DNA from: Streptomyces sp. SID12488
GTDB taxonomy: Bacteria > Actinomycetota > Actinomycetes > Streptomycetales > Streptomycetaceae
Assembly (NCBI RefSeq): GCF_010548275.1
Contig: NZ_JAAGLT010000019.1
Coordinates: 62,001 to 126,000 of the forward strand
DNA: 64,000 bases
Direction: 5' to 3'
Shown one piece after another: positions 44,925 to 52,993 of the stretch. How positions within the stretch are numbered: position 1 is the stretch's first letter; each line of letters opens with the position of its first letter. Both the position numbers and the translations under genes were made by a program. A model generated the notes under the pieces. It made no database searches. It was not told the DNA's origin and saw only the letters and a program-made list of their open reading frames with translations.

Positions 44925-45719
44925 TCAGCTGACGAAGTACGTCGGGTTCGGGAACTTGTACGTCTTGTCGGCGTAGCCGCCGTCGAGGTCCGAGTACTGG
45001 TCCCCGAAGTTGGCGATGACGTCGTACCCGAGGTCCTCGATGTGCTTGCGGGTGCCGGACTTGTACTGCACGGTCGTGCAGGTCCAGGCGGCGGCCGTGG
45101 CGCAGGCGCTCAGGTAGGCGGGCGGGTTGGCCGCGTCCTTGAGGAACATGTGGGCGGCGTCGAGGTTGATGTCGGCGCCCACCTTCTTCAGGTTCGCGAC
45201 GGCCGCGGCACGCTGCGACTCCTTCAGCCCGGAGTTGTAGAACACCTCGACGCCCTTGGCCTTGGCGTAGGCGACCAGCTCGGGTGTGCCGAGGACGGCG
45301 GGGCGGTCGGCCTTGGCCACGTAGTCGGCCCAAGTGGTGGAGTTGTACGTGTAGTTGGTCTTCTTCTCGTAGTCGAGGGAGAGCAGCAGAGTGTCGTCGA
45401 TGTCGAAGACGACAGCGGGCTTCCTGCCCTTGTGCAGCTCCTTGCGCGCCGTCTTGTCGATGTACTTCTTCGCCGCCGACTCGATCTGCGCCAGGTCCTT
45501 GGCGTACTGGCTGCTCGTCGAGGCCTGGTACACGCCGTTGGCGTCGGGCGTGGTGCCGTAGTAGGTGTCGATGTCCTTGACCAGGAGCCCGATGTTGTAG
45601 GGCTCGTGGGTGGAGTTCGCCGTGGACTGGTGGGCGGTGGCCGCACCGGTGCCGTACAGCGCGGCGCCCGCTACGGCACAGGCGACGGTGAGCGTCGCGA
45701 AACGGAATGGCTTATGCAT
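44925..45719 (-). CDS. Secreted HAD-type acid phosphatase (class B / plant acid phosphatase family)
   Basis: A 264-residue secreted phosphatase of the HAD superfamily. The signal peptide ends near residue 30 (ALYGTGAATAHQS). Motif I is AVVFDIDDTLLLSLDYE (near residue 102), with the nucleophile and acid Asp residues in DIDDT. Motif II is VFYNSGLKESQR (near residue 158). A C-terminal NFGDQYSDLDGGYADKTYKF gives the DxxxD motif (near residue 240). It probably frees phosphate outside the cell. GGCAACC lies 28 nt before the ATG with CGTAG at a plausible -10 spacing, so the leader would be very short. It lies between the two PL9 genes. Confidence 0.85.
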   Translation of the reverse strand: MHKPFRFATLTVACAVAGAALYGTGAATAHQSTANSTHEPYNIGLLVKDIDTYYGTTPDANGVYQASTSSQYAKDLAQIESAAKKYIDKTARKELHKGRKPAVVFDIDDTLLLSLDYEKKTNYTYNSTTWADYVAKADRPAVLGTPELVAYAKAKGVEVFYNSGLKESQRAAAVANLKKVGADINLDAAHMFLKDAANPPAYLSACATAAAWTCTTVQYKSGTRKHIEDLGYDVIANFGDQYSDLDGGYADKTYKFPNPTYFVS

Positions 45720-45747
45720 GACAGGTTTCTACGCGCGTCACCCTCGT

Positions 45748-45754
45748 GGTTGCC
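45748..45754 (-). promoter_or_regulatory. GGCAACC element before the acid phosphatase gene
   Basis: Read on the minus strand, GGCAACC is followed after 14 nt by CGTAG, a spacing compatible with an ECF-type promoter. It matches the first half of the 14-mer at 41484 and 44882. Confidence 0.35.
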
Positions 45755-45813
45755 AGACCTTTTGCCTGATCTATATCAAGTCCATAGAGGACGAGAACCA
45801 GCCATCGGGGAGT

Positions 45814-45843
45814 GAGGGGTGCGGCAACGACACCGCACCCCTC
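45814..45843. terminator. Terminator after the second PL9 gene
   Basis: An 11-bp perfect stem (GAGGGGTGCGG / CCGCACCCCTC) with an 8-nt loop lies 32 nt past the PL9 stop (45875) in the direction of transcription. Confidence 0.82.
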
Positions 45844-45874
45844 GGCCCATCTCGCGGCTCGACCCGGCAGGCGG

Positions 45875-47026
45875 TCAGTTCATCGTCGACCCGATCGTGC
45901 TGCTGCCCGTGGTCAGGAACGCGGTCGCGGGCAACGTCCCGTCCGTGGCACGGGAGTTGAACGTGGTCGACGCGTTGGTGGACACGAAGGACGGGGTCGG
46001 GATCCCCGAGTCCCAGTTGTTGCCGGACGAGGTGACCGACGAGCCCCTGCTCACCGACCCGGAACTGTTGCTGACGGCCAGGTTCTTGCCAAGCTTGGCC
46101 GCGCCGGTGGCGAAGTAGTAGCCCCACTTGGCGTTGGCGTAGGCGGTGGTGCGGTTGATGACGATGGCGCCCTTGTTGCTGTTCTCGGTGAAGCCGTTGC
46201 CCGCGTTGTCCCAGGCGGCCGAGTTGTTGATGACATGGGCCACGGTCTCGCCGTCGCCGCCCAGCTTGTAGCCGTTGCCGTCACCCGCGAACGCCGAGTC
46301 GGACCAGCGGTTCCTGCCGTTGCCCATCGCCCAGGTGTGCTCGACGGTGACCGGCGACGAGAAGGACCAGAAGTCCAGCCCGTCGTCCGAGTTGTTGTAG
46401 AGGCGGGCGCCGGTGATGAGGTTGCCGGTGCCGGAGCCGAACTTCACGGCGATCCCGTCGGCGTTCTCGCCATGGTTGGCGGGGTCGTAGTTGCCGTACG
46501 AGTCGATGTTCCTGACCGTGTTGTTGGTGGTGCTGTCGCCGGTGAGCGTGAAGCCGGAGTCGCCGCCGTTGATGGTCTTGATGTTGCTCCACACCGTCCA
46601 GGCACAGGACTGGCATACGACGGCACTGTCCGGCGAGTTCTGGAACGTGATGTTGGAGACGGTCCAGTAGTCGGCGGTCAGCTTGAAGATCCAGTCGCCG
46701 TCGGGCAGGTTCGACCCGTCGATCCTGACCGTCTCCGAGCCGTACGGCTGGAGGTGGATGCGGCTGGCGGACGTGCCGTTGGCCGTCGACTGGAGGGTGG
46801 CCGTCGGGTAGTACGTCCCGGCGCGCACCTGGATGACGGTGCCGGCGGTTGCGCTGGACAGCGCGCTGCTCAGCTGGGCGGAGGTGGAGACGACCACGGT
46901 CGCGGCCTGGGCGGGGGTGGGGAGTACCGCGAGACCGGCACCGGCGGTGGTGACGGCGAGAGCGGCGAGCGAGCTCTTCAGACGAGTGACACGGGTGGTG
47001 CGGGTACTACGAGTGATACGACGCAT
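45875..47026 (-). CDS. Secreted pectate lyase, PL9-type beta-helix, copy 2
   Basis: A 383-residue paralogue of the lyase at 43599. The signal peptide is about residues 1-41 (LAALAVTTAGAGLAVLPTPA). The shared features are VIQVRAGTYYPTATLQS, GENADGIAVKFGSGTGNLIT near residue 190, NSDDGLDFWSFSSPVTVEHT near residue 217 and the ending IGSTMN. Unlike copy 1 it has a Cys pair, VVCQSCAW near residue 137. The N-terminus is a run of Arg/Thr repeats (MRRITRSTRTTRVTR). The two copies flank the acid phosphatase gene and point the same way, consistent with an old tandem duplication. Confidence 0.86.
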   Translation of the reverse strand: MRRITRSTRTTRVTRLKSSLAALAVTTAGAGLAVLPTPAQAATVVVSTSAQLSSALSSATAGTVIQVRAGTYYPTATLQSTANGTSASRIHLQPYGSETVRIDGSNLPDGDWIFKLTADYWTVSNITFQNSPDSAVVCQSCAWTVWSNIKTINGGDSGFTLTGDSTTNNTVRNIDSYGNYDPANHGENADGIAVKFGSGTGNLITGARLYNNSDDGLDFWSFSSPVTVEHTWAMGNGRNRWSDSAFAGDGNGYKLGGDGETVAHVINNSAAWDNAGNGFTENSNKGAIVINRTTAYANAKWGYYFATGAAKLGKNLAVSNSSGSVSRGSSVTSSGNNWDSGIPTPSFVSTNASTTFNSRATDGTLPATAFLTTGSSTIGSTMN

Positions 47027-47156
47027 GACGTGCGGGTCCTTTCGTCGTAACGGGGAAGGGAAGTTGGGGCGGAGGGTCGAGGAGAGCGGTCAGGGCATGG
47101 GCTGCTGGACAGCGCGCAGCCATACGGATCAGTCGTCCTGGACAGGCACGGTCACC

Positions 47157-48188
47157 TCACGGACACCAGTCCCCGAGATACGTCCGCCGCGTATGCTCGC
47201 CGGCCTCCGCCACCGTGAGCTGCGGCCGGTTCTCCGGCACCGAGATCACCGCGCCGGGGCCGGAGTTGCCGTACTCGCGAAAGCGCATGGTCTGCCAGGG
47301 GTAGGCCTCACGCATGTTGATGTACGGGGTCACCGCGTCGATGCCCGGGCCCAGCCAGGTGTCCCGAACCACCAACGAAGGCCAGGCGGTTGTCTCGTAG
47401 GACGGCACCCAGGGCCGGGCGATCCGGTACGCGCCGTCCTCCGCGCCCGAGGTCACCAGTCCGCGCACGGCCAGGAAGCCGTACGGGTTGGCGCGGGCCG
47501 TGGCGGGCGCGAAGACCATGCCCTCGGGCTTGAAGGCGACGTCCCGGTCGAGGGTGTGGAAGTGGCAGCGCTCGAAGACGGCCCGCGCCCGCCCGAAGAC
47601 GAAGTCGACATCCCCTTCGATGTAGCAGTCGCGGTAGTAGTGCCGGTCGAAGGCGTCCAGTGCCGTCGTGTCCGCGAACAGGGTGTCCTGGTGGGCGAGG
47701 AACCGGACCCGGGTGAACTGCGACCGGTCCCCAGTGACGTACGCGGCGACGGCCTGTGTCCCGGTGATCTCGGGGTGGTCGGCGCGCAGCCAGTCGTTGG
47801 CGAGGGTCAGGTCGCGTACGGTCAGGCCGGGCGCCGCCGAGGTGAGGGTGGCGGAGCCGGCGGTGCCGTAGGTACCCGAACCGTCGGGTTTCCGGGTGCC
47901 GTTGGCGTTGTCGTAGACGATGACGGTGTCGCGCGGGTCGCGGGTTGCGCCGCGGATCGTCAACTCGGCTGCCTGGGCAGGGATGTTGACGACTTCGCGG
48001 TACGTCCCCGGGTGCACGACGATCGTCCGGCCGGTGCCGCCCGTCGCGACCGCCTCGTCCACGGCGGCCTGGACGGAGCCGCCCGGACGGACATGCAGGA
48101 CCCGGCGGGCGCCGGACGCGAACGCGGGAGCCGTGCCGGTGGCGATCAGGCCGCCGGCCAACCCGGTGAGCAGTGTGCGTCGGCGCAT
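47157..48188 (-). CDS. Secreted pectin methylesterase, family CE8, copy 1
   Basis: A 343-residue carbohydrate esterase that removes methyl esters from homogalacturonan. The signal peptide (RRRTLLTGLAGGLIATGTAP) looks Tat-like. CE8 motifs are in order: VVHPGTYREVVNIPA (near residue 57), FLAHQDTLFAD (near residue 168, Gln and Asp), YIEGDVDFVFGRARAVFERC (near residue 193, catalytic Asp) and ARPWVPS (near residue 265, Arg). ATG 48188 is 1 nt after the stop of the next upstream CE8 gene; the longer frame is a shadow of that gene. Confidence 0.92.
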   Translation of the reverse strand: MRRRTLLTGLAGGLIATGTAPAFASGARRVLHVRPGGSVQAAVDEAVATGGTGRTIVVHPGTYREVVNIPAQAAELTIRGATRDPRDTVIVYDNANGTRKPDGSGTYGTAGSATLTSAAPGLTVRDLTLANDWLRADHPEITGTQAVAAYVTGDRSQFTRVRFLAHQDTLFADTTALDAFDRHYYRDCYIEGDVDFVFGRARAVFERCHFHTLDRDVAFKPEGMVFAPATARANPYGFLAVRGLVTSGAEDGAYRIARPWVPSYETTAWPSLVVRDTWLGPGIDAVTPYINMREAYPWQTMRFREYGNSGPGAVISVPENRPQLTVAEAGEHTRRTYLGDWCP

Positions 48189-48189
48189 C

Positions 48190-49311
48190 TCAGCACCACC
48201 GTCCGCGCCACGGCGTCCAGTCGCCGAGGTATTCCTCGCGGGTCGCCGACTCGGCTTCGGTGGCCGTGAGTTGGGGGCGGTTCTCGGCGACGGCGATCCG
48301 GGCTCCCGGGCCCGTGTTCCGGTACTCGGCGAACCGCTGGCTCTGCCACGGGTAGGTGTCCGACATGTTGGTGTAGGGCGCGACCGCGTCGATGCCCGGG
48401 CCGAGGTGGGTGTCCCGGACGGTGAGCATCGGACGGGCCGTGGTGTCGGAACTGGGCACCCAGGGGCGGGCCAACTTGTAGGCGGCGTCCGGGGCTTCAC
48501 TGGTGACGCGGCTGCCGGTCACCAGGTGGCCGCGGGGATTGGTACCCACGGTGGAGGGTGCGAAGACGAAGCCGTAGGGGGCGCCCGCGAGGTCGGCACG
48601 GTTCAGGGTGCGGAAGTGGCAGCGCTCGTACACAGCGGTGGCCCGGCCGAAGACGAAGTCGACGTCCCCTTCGGCGTAGCAGTGCGCGAAGTACTGCCGG
48701 GCGTACGCCTCACGGCTCATCGAGTCGGCGTACAGGGTGTCCTGGTGGCCGAGGAACCGGCAGTGGTGGAACGCCGCACGGTCGCCCTGCACCTTGATGG
48801 CGACGGCCTGGGTCCCCGCGATCTCGGGGTGGTCGGCGCGCAGCCAGTCGTTGGCGAAGGTGATCCAGCGGGCCGTGAAGTCGGCTGCCTGCACGAGGGT
48901 GGTGGCGGAGCCGGTGGTGCCGTAGGTGCCGCCCCCGGGCTTCGGGGTGCCGGCGGCGTTGTCGTACACGATGACGACGTCGCGCGGGTTCTCGGAGGCG
49001 CCGATCAGGGTCAGTTCCGTACGGGTGGCCGTGACGGCGACGGTCTCGCGGTAGACACCCGGCGCGATGACCAGCGTGTATCCGGTGCCGCCGACGGCGG
49101 TCACGGCGGCCTGGACAGTAGCGAAGTCGCCGGTGCCGGCCGTGTCGACGTACAGGGTCTGTTCGGTCAGGCGGCGGGACGGGGAGCCGTAGCGGCCGAA
49201 GCGGGTCCGGCCGGCCGCGCGGGCGGGGGCCGCGAGCCCCAGGGCCAGTGCGGCCCCGGTGCTCGCGACGACGAACGACCTTCTGTTGAAAGGGAGTTCG
49301 CGACTGTCCAT
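48190..49311 (-). CDS. Secreted pectin methylesterase, family CE8, copy 2
   Basis: A 373-residue CE8 esterase. The signal peptide contains FNRRSFVVASTGAALALGLA near residue 8. The catalytic signatures are VIAPGVYRETVAVTA (near residue 84), FLGHQDTLYADS (near residue 190), CYAEGDVDFVFGRATAVYER (near residue 216) and ARPWVPSSDT (near residue 285). It is similar to copy 1 along the whole length, and the two C-termini share YLGDW. ATG 49311 is 2 nt from the stop of the PL1 gene before it, so PL1, CE8 and CE8 are read almost without gaps. Confidence 0.92.
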   Translation of the reverse strand: MDSRELPFNRRSFVVASTGAALALGLAAPARAAGRTRFGRYGSPSRRLTEQTLYVDTAGTGDFATVQAAVTAVGGTGYTLVIAPGVYRETVAVTATRTELTLIGASENPRDVVIVYDNAAGTPKPGGGTYGTTGSATTLVQAADFTARWITFANDWLRADHPEIAGTQAVAIKVQGDRAAFHHCRFLGHQDTLYADSMSREAYARQYFAHCYAEGDVDFVFGRATAVYERCHFRTLNRADLAGAPYGFVFAPSTVGTNPRGHLVTGSRVTSEAPDAAYKLARPWVPSSDTTARPMLTVRDTHLGPGIDAVAPYTNMSDTYPWQSQRFAEYRNTGPGARIAVAENRPQLTATEAESATREEYLGDWTPWRGRWC

Positions 49312-49313
49312 GA

Positions 49314-50633
49314 TCAGCAGACCTTGCCCGCGCCCGCACCGCGGCTGACGACGTACGGCACGGCGCGCGGCGAGTCGACCTTCGTTCGGAGGGTTGGCGT
49401 CCAGCCGGCGCCCGACTGGAGCGTCTCCTCGGGGACCTCCGCGTTGTGGACGGCGATCAGGTCGGTCAGGCGGCCGTTGACGTGGTTGTTCACGGCGGTG
49501 AGCGGGGACTCCTTCCACTTCTTCAGCACCTTGCCGACGCTCGCGCCGGTCGGCAGCGAGATGGCGTTGTCGCTGGCGTACAGCTGCGAGGAGATGCCGA
49601 CACCGAAGATGTAGTAGTCGGACTTCTGCGCCTCACCCACCACGTAGTGGTTGTTGTAGACGTCGACCTGTCCGAAGCGCACGCGCGGCGAGCGCTGCAG
49701 GATCCCGTCGAACTCGTTGTGGTGCATGGTGACCTTGAGCTTGCCCGCGTCCGTCGAGGCGGTGCTGTCGCTGTTCCCGATCAGCATGTTCTTGTCGTGG
49801 TCCTTGAACGAGTTCCAGGACATGGTCACGTAGTTGGCGCCGCGCACGATGTCGGTGAGCCCGTCGTGCTGCTGGAAGACCTTGCCGAAGTAGCTCGGGC
49901 GCTCGCTGTCGGGGTAGCGGCCGTCGGTGAGCGTGTTGTGGTCGATCCACACGTGGTCGGTGCCGTAGACGACCACGGCGTCGTACTCGGAGTTCCAGTT
50001 GCCGGTGTTGTTGTCGTCGGTCGGGTCCCACTTCGGGAAGCAGTCGAGCGGGGCCTCGATGGTGAGGTTGCGCAGGATGACGTTCGAGACGGCCTTGATC
50101 TGGAGGCTGCCGCCGAGGATGCCGGAGTTCCTGCCGACGCCGACGATGGTGGTGTTGCTCGGGATGTTGGCCTTGATCTCCGTGTCCTGGTTGGCGGCGG
50201 AGGCGACTCGCGCGTCCTCCTGCGGACCGCTGGCGACCTTGTCGTTGCCCCAGACGGCCGGGTCGTAGTCCTTGAGGTACTGCTGGAGGTCGTACCCCCC
50301 GGCGACGAAGGCCTCGCAGCCCTCGGACACGGCCTCGATCATGCCCTTGACTCTGATGATCTTGGGTGCGCTGCCGCCGTCCTGCAGCGCGGCCTTGAAC
50401 TGCGCCCAGGTGGTGACGGTGTAGACGTGGTCGGCGGTGGCGGCCGAACCGCCGGTCGTGCCGCCCGCGTCGGATGCCCAGCCGTCACCGGCGGCGAGGG
50501 TCTGACGGCCGAGGTCACGGGCCGGAGCGGCGGCCTGGGCGGCGGGGCCGGTGACCGTCAGGACGAGGGCGGTGCAGCCGAGCAGGACGGCGGCCTTAAC
50601 GATGGCATGATCATGACATGCACGAGCGTTCAT
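49314..50633 (-). CDS. Secreted pectate lyase, family PL1, copy 1
   Basis: A 439-residue polysaccharide lyase that cleaves polygalacturonate by beta-elimination with calcium. The signal peptide ends near residue 35 (GPAAQAAAP). PL1 motifs are DGWASDAGGTTGG (near residue 50), the core strand VWIDHNTLTDG (near residue 228), QQHDGLTDIVRGANYVTMSW (near residue 253) and RSPRVRFGQVDVYNNHY (near residue 315, catalytic Arg region). Two inserts of about 40 residues (for example YDLQQYLKDYDPAVWGNDK) separate it from classical PelC proteins but are shared with the PL1 at 58658. It heads the cluster PL1-CE8-CE8. Confidence 0.9.
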   Translation of the reverse strand: MNARACHDHAIVKAAVLLGCTALVLTVTGPAAQAAAPARDLGRQTLAAGDGWASDAGGTTGGSAATADHVYTVTTWAQFKAALQDGGSAPKIIRVKGMIEAVSEGCEAFVAGGYDLQQYLKDYDPAVWGNDKVASGPQEDARVASAANQDTEIKANIPSNTTIVGVGRNSGILGGSLQIKAVSNVILRNLTIEAPLDCFPKWDPTDDNNTGNWNSEYDAVVVYGTDHVWIDHNTLTDGRYPDSERPSYFGKVFQQHDGLTDIVRGANYVTMSWNSFKDHDKNMLIGNSDSTASTDAGKLKVTMHHNEFDGILQRSPRVRFGQVDVYNNHYVVGEAQKSDYYIFGVGISSQLYASDNAISLPTGASVGKVLKKWKESPLTAVNNHVNGRLTDLIAVHNAEVPEETLQSGAGWTPTLRTKVDSPRAVPYVVSRGAGAGKVC

Positions 50634-50687
50634 GGTGCGGCTCTCCTTCTGGAGGAACAGGGCTGGGCGGACTTCGGGGGAAAGCGG

Positions 50688-51488
50688 CTATGCGGCGGCC
50701 GGCGGCCAGGTGATCCAGGACTCCGGGATCACGTCGTCGAGGCGGCGCACATCCCGGCGCGCCAGCACCCGGCGTCGCAGCAGCCCGGCGGCGACGAGCC
50801 GGGCCACGGCGATGGCACCGGGCGGATTGAAGTGCGTGTTGTCCTGCTCGGTGGCGGTCCAGTTGAAGTACTTCTTCGTCTCCTCGACCCCCAACTCCTG
50901 CCAGAGCGCGATCGACAGGGCCTGGATGTCGAGCAGCGCCACGCGCTCCTCCTCGGCGAGCGCACGCATCGCCGCCGGGTAGTCGCCGTGGGTCGCCACC
51001 GCGTTGCCGCTCGTGTCGAACTTTCTCCGCTCGACGGAGGTGGCGAGCACCGGCCGGGCACCCCGGGCCCGCGCACCGTCGACATACAGCCGCAGATGGT
51101 CCTGGTACGTCGTCCAGGGCTCGGTGTAGCGGACGGGGTCGGCGCTCTTCTCGTCGTTGTGCCCGAACTGGATGAGAAGGAGGTCACCGGGGGCGATCAC
51201 CTCGAGAATGGCGTCAAGACGCCCTTCGTCGAAGAAACTCTTGGAACTACGCCCGTTCACCGCATGATTGGAAACTTCCAGCCCCTTCCCGAGAAAGAAG
51301 GGAAGCGCCATTCCCCACCCGGTCTCCGGGGCGGCGTCAGCGTATTTCTGGGCGGCGGTGGAATCACCGGCGATGTAGAGGGTGCGAGAACGGCGACCGG
51401 AATGCGCCGTGGCGCTCCCGGAGGATGCGGCGACAAGAGGAACAGCGGCAATAGCCGCCGCGGTCACTTGTCTACGGCTAAGAGACAC
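50688..51488 (-). CDS. Secreted rhamnogalacturonan acetylesterase, family CE12 (SGNH hydrolase)
   Basis: A 266-residue esterase that removes acetyl groups from rhamnogalacturonan. The signal is Tat-like (SRRQVTAAAIAAVPLVAASS). SGNH blocks: YIAGDSTAAQKY (nucleophile Ser near residue 43), VNGRSSKSF (Gly block), FGHNDEKSADP (Asn, near residue 108) and DNTHFNPPGA (Asp and His, near residue 216). The start is GTG 51488. It lies 54 nt before the PL1 gene, so it is probably first in a leftward unit with the lyase and the methylesterases. Confidence 0.9.
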   Translation of the reverse strand: MSLSRRQVTAAAIAAVPLVAASSGSATAHSGRRSRTLYIAGDSTAAQKYADAAPETGWGMALPFFLGKGLEVSNHAVNGRSSKSFFDEGRLDAILEVIAPGDLLLIQFGHNDEKSADPVRYTEPWTTYQDHLRLYVDGARARGARPVLATSVERRKFDTSGNAVATHGDYPAAMRALAEEERVALLDIQALSIALWQELGVEETKKYFNWTATEQDNTHFNPPGAIAVARLVAAGLLRRRVLARRDVRRLDDVIPESWITWPPAAA

Positions 51489-51517
51489 GACGTTGTGCCT
51501 TTCCAGAGGGGTTGAGG

Positions 51518-51555
51518 CCCCGCGCCCCTGCTTTCTGGCCTTTAGGGGCGCGGGG
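51518..51555. terminator. Terminator between the sugar-binding-protein gene and the CE12 gene
   Basis: A perfect 12-bp GC stem (CCCCGCGCCCCT / AGGGGCGCGGGG) with a 14-nt loop. Its right arm is the start of the dispersed repeat. Confidence 0.85.
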
Positions 51556-51573
51556 AACTGCGCGACAAGCCAC
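51543..51573. repeat. Dispersed intergenic repeat, copy 2
   Basis: Identical over 31 nt with 33555-33585. The 3' flank is also similar. It overlaps the right arm of the terminator hairpin. Confidence 0.85.
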
Positions 51574-51599
51574 GGCGAACCCGCAGCCCAAGAACCGAC

Positions 51600-52940
51600 C
51601 TAGCCCGCCTGCTCATTCCACTCAGCCTGCGCAGCGTTCAACTGCTCGGCCAGCGTGTCCAGGAATTCCTTCGCACTCATCTTCCCGAGCAGCACCTTCT
51701 GGTAATTGGGCTCGTTGTCCGCCTTGGAAAGGGTGTTCCAGTCAGGCAGGTAGTACGGCAGCTGCACGATCTTGGTGTCGGCCCCGTTCAGCGCCTCCGC
51801 GGCCAGCTTCGTCGGCTCGGCCTTCTGGATCCACTCGTCGTTCGCGGCCTCGGTGTTCGCCGGTATCTGCCCTGCGGACTTGTTGTACTTGGAGTTCTCC
51901 GCGCGCGAGACGGCGAACTCGACGAACTTCCAGGCGGCCGTCTTGTTCTTGCTGGACTTGAAGACGCTCAGCCCGTCCACCGGGTTGGAGATCTGCACCC
52001 GGCTGCCGTCGTCCTGGGTCGGGCTGGGGATGCCCCGGAACTTGTCGGCGCCCAGTGCCTTGAGGTGATCCTGATAGGAGCCGAGATTGTGGCTCAGCAT
52101 CCCGATGTCACCGCTGTCCCACTGGGCGACCATCTTGGCGAAGTCGTTGTTGACGTCGGCCGACGGAGTGTCCTTCTTGTACAGGGCGACGTACTTCTCC
52201 AGGGCCGCCACCATCTTCGGGTCGTTGACGGTGGTCTTGTCGCCGTTCCAGAACGAGCTGATGCCTGACTGGCTGTACGCCGCGTCCAGGGCCGGCGCGA
52301 TGGAGCCCTCTCCGCCGCGGATGGTGAAACCGAACTCGTTCTTGCCCTTGTTCGTGAGCTTGTCGGCGGCTTCGTAGAACTTCGTCCAGGTGGTCGGGGC
52401 GTCCAGGCCGGCCTTCTCGAACAGGTCGGTGCGGTACCACAGAGTGCCGTTGTTGGACGAGGTCGGGATCTGGAACAGGCTCTTACCGCCGCCCGCCGCC
52501 CGGCTGCTTTCCACCAGGTTCTGGCTCAACTTGCCGTTCAGCGCGCTCTCCTTGAGCCGGCTGTCCAGCGGCTCCAGTGCGCCCTGGACCGCGACCCCGG
52601 CGAGCATCGCTGTGCCCACCCCGCCGACGTCGGGCAGGCCACCGCCCTGGATGGCGGTGTCGTACTTCGACTGAGCACTCGCGGCGGGGATGCCGACGTA
52701 CTTGACCTTGATGTTCGGGTTCGCCTTCTCGAAGTCCGCGATGATCTCCTTCCAGATGTCGGTGCGGACACCACCGTTGTTGTCCCAGAAGGTGATCTCG
52801 CCCTTGCCCGAGCCCTCGTTGCCCTTGTCCCCGGCCGCTCCGCTGCCGTCGTCGCCGCAGGCGGTGGCGGTCAGGGCGAGAACGGAACCGAGGGCCACGG
52901 CGATGGCCGCGCGCCTGCTTCTGCGGATGCTGATCTTCAT
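51600..52940 (-). CDS. Carbohydrate ABC transporter substrate-binding lipoprotein
   Basis: A 446-residue family 1 extracellular binding protein. The lipoprotein signal has a lipobox at ATAC near residue 28, followed by a Gly/Ser/Asp linker. The mature part has ITFWDNNGGVRTDIWKEIIA (near residue 50), the YRTDLFEKAGLDAPTTWTKF region near residue 172 and SVFKSSKNKTAAWKFVEF near residue 330. It probably binds pectic oligosaccharides, as it lies among lyase genes. The matching permeases are some 7-9 kb away at 59953-61784. ATG 52940; the upstream frame is not supported. Confidence 0.9.
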   Translation of the reverse strand: MKISIRRSRRAAIAVALGSVLALTATACGDDGSGAAGDKGNEGSGKGEITFWDNNGGVRTDIWKEIIADFEKANPNIKVKYVGIPAASAQSKYDTAIQGGGLPDVGGVGTAMLAGVAVQGALEPLDSRLKESALNGKLSQNLVESSRAAGGGKSLFQIPTSSNNGTLWYRTDLFEKAGLDAPTTWTKFYEAADKLTNKGKNEFGFTIRGGEGSIAPALDAAYSQSGISSFWNGDKTTVNDPKMVAALEKYVALYKKDTPSADVNNDFAKMVAQWDSGDIGMLSHNLGSYQDHLKALGADKFRGIPSPTQDDGSRVQISNPVDGLSVFKSSKNKTAAWKFVEFAVSRAENSKYNKSAGQIPANTEAANDEWIQKAEPTKLAAEALNGADTKIVQLPYYLPDWNTLSKADNEPNYQKVLLGKMSAKEFLDTLAEQLNAAQAEWNEQAG

Positions 52941-52993
52941 TGGTCGGCACTCTCTCTTCTGGATCAATCGGAGACTATGAAGTTGTGGGGGGG

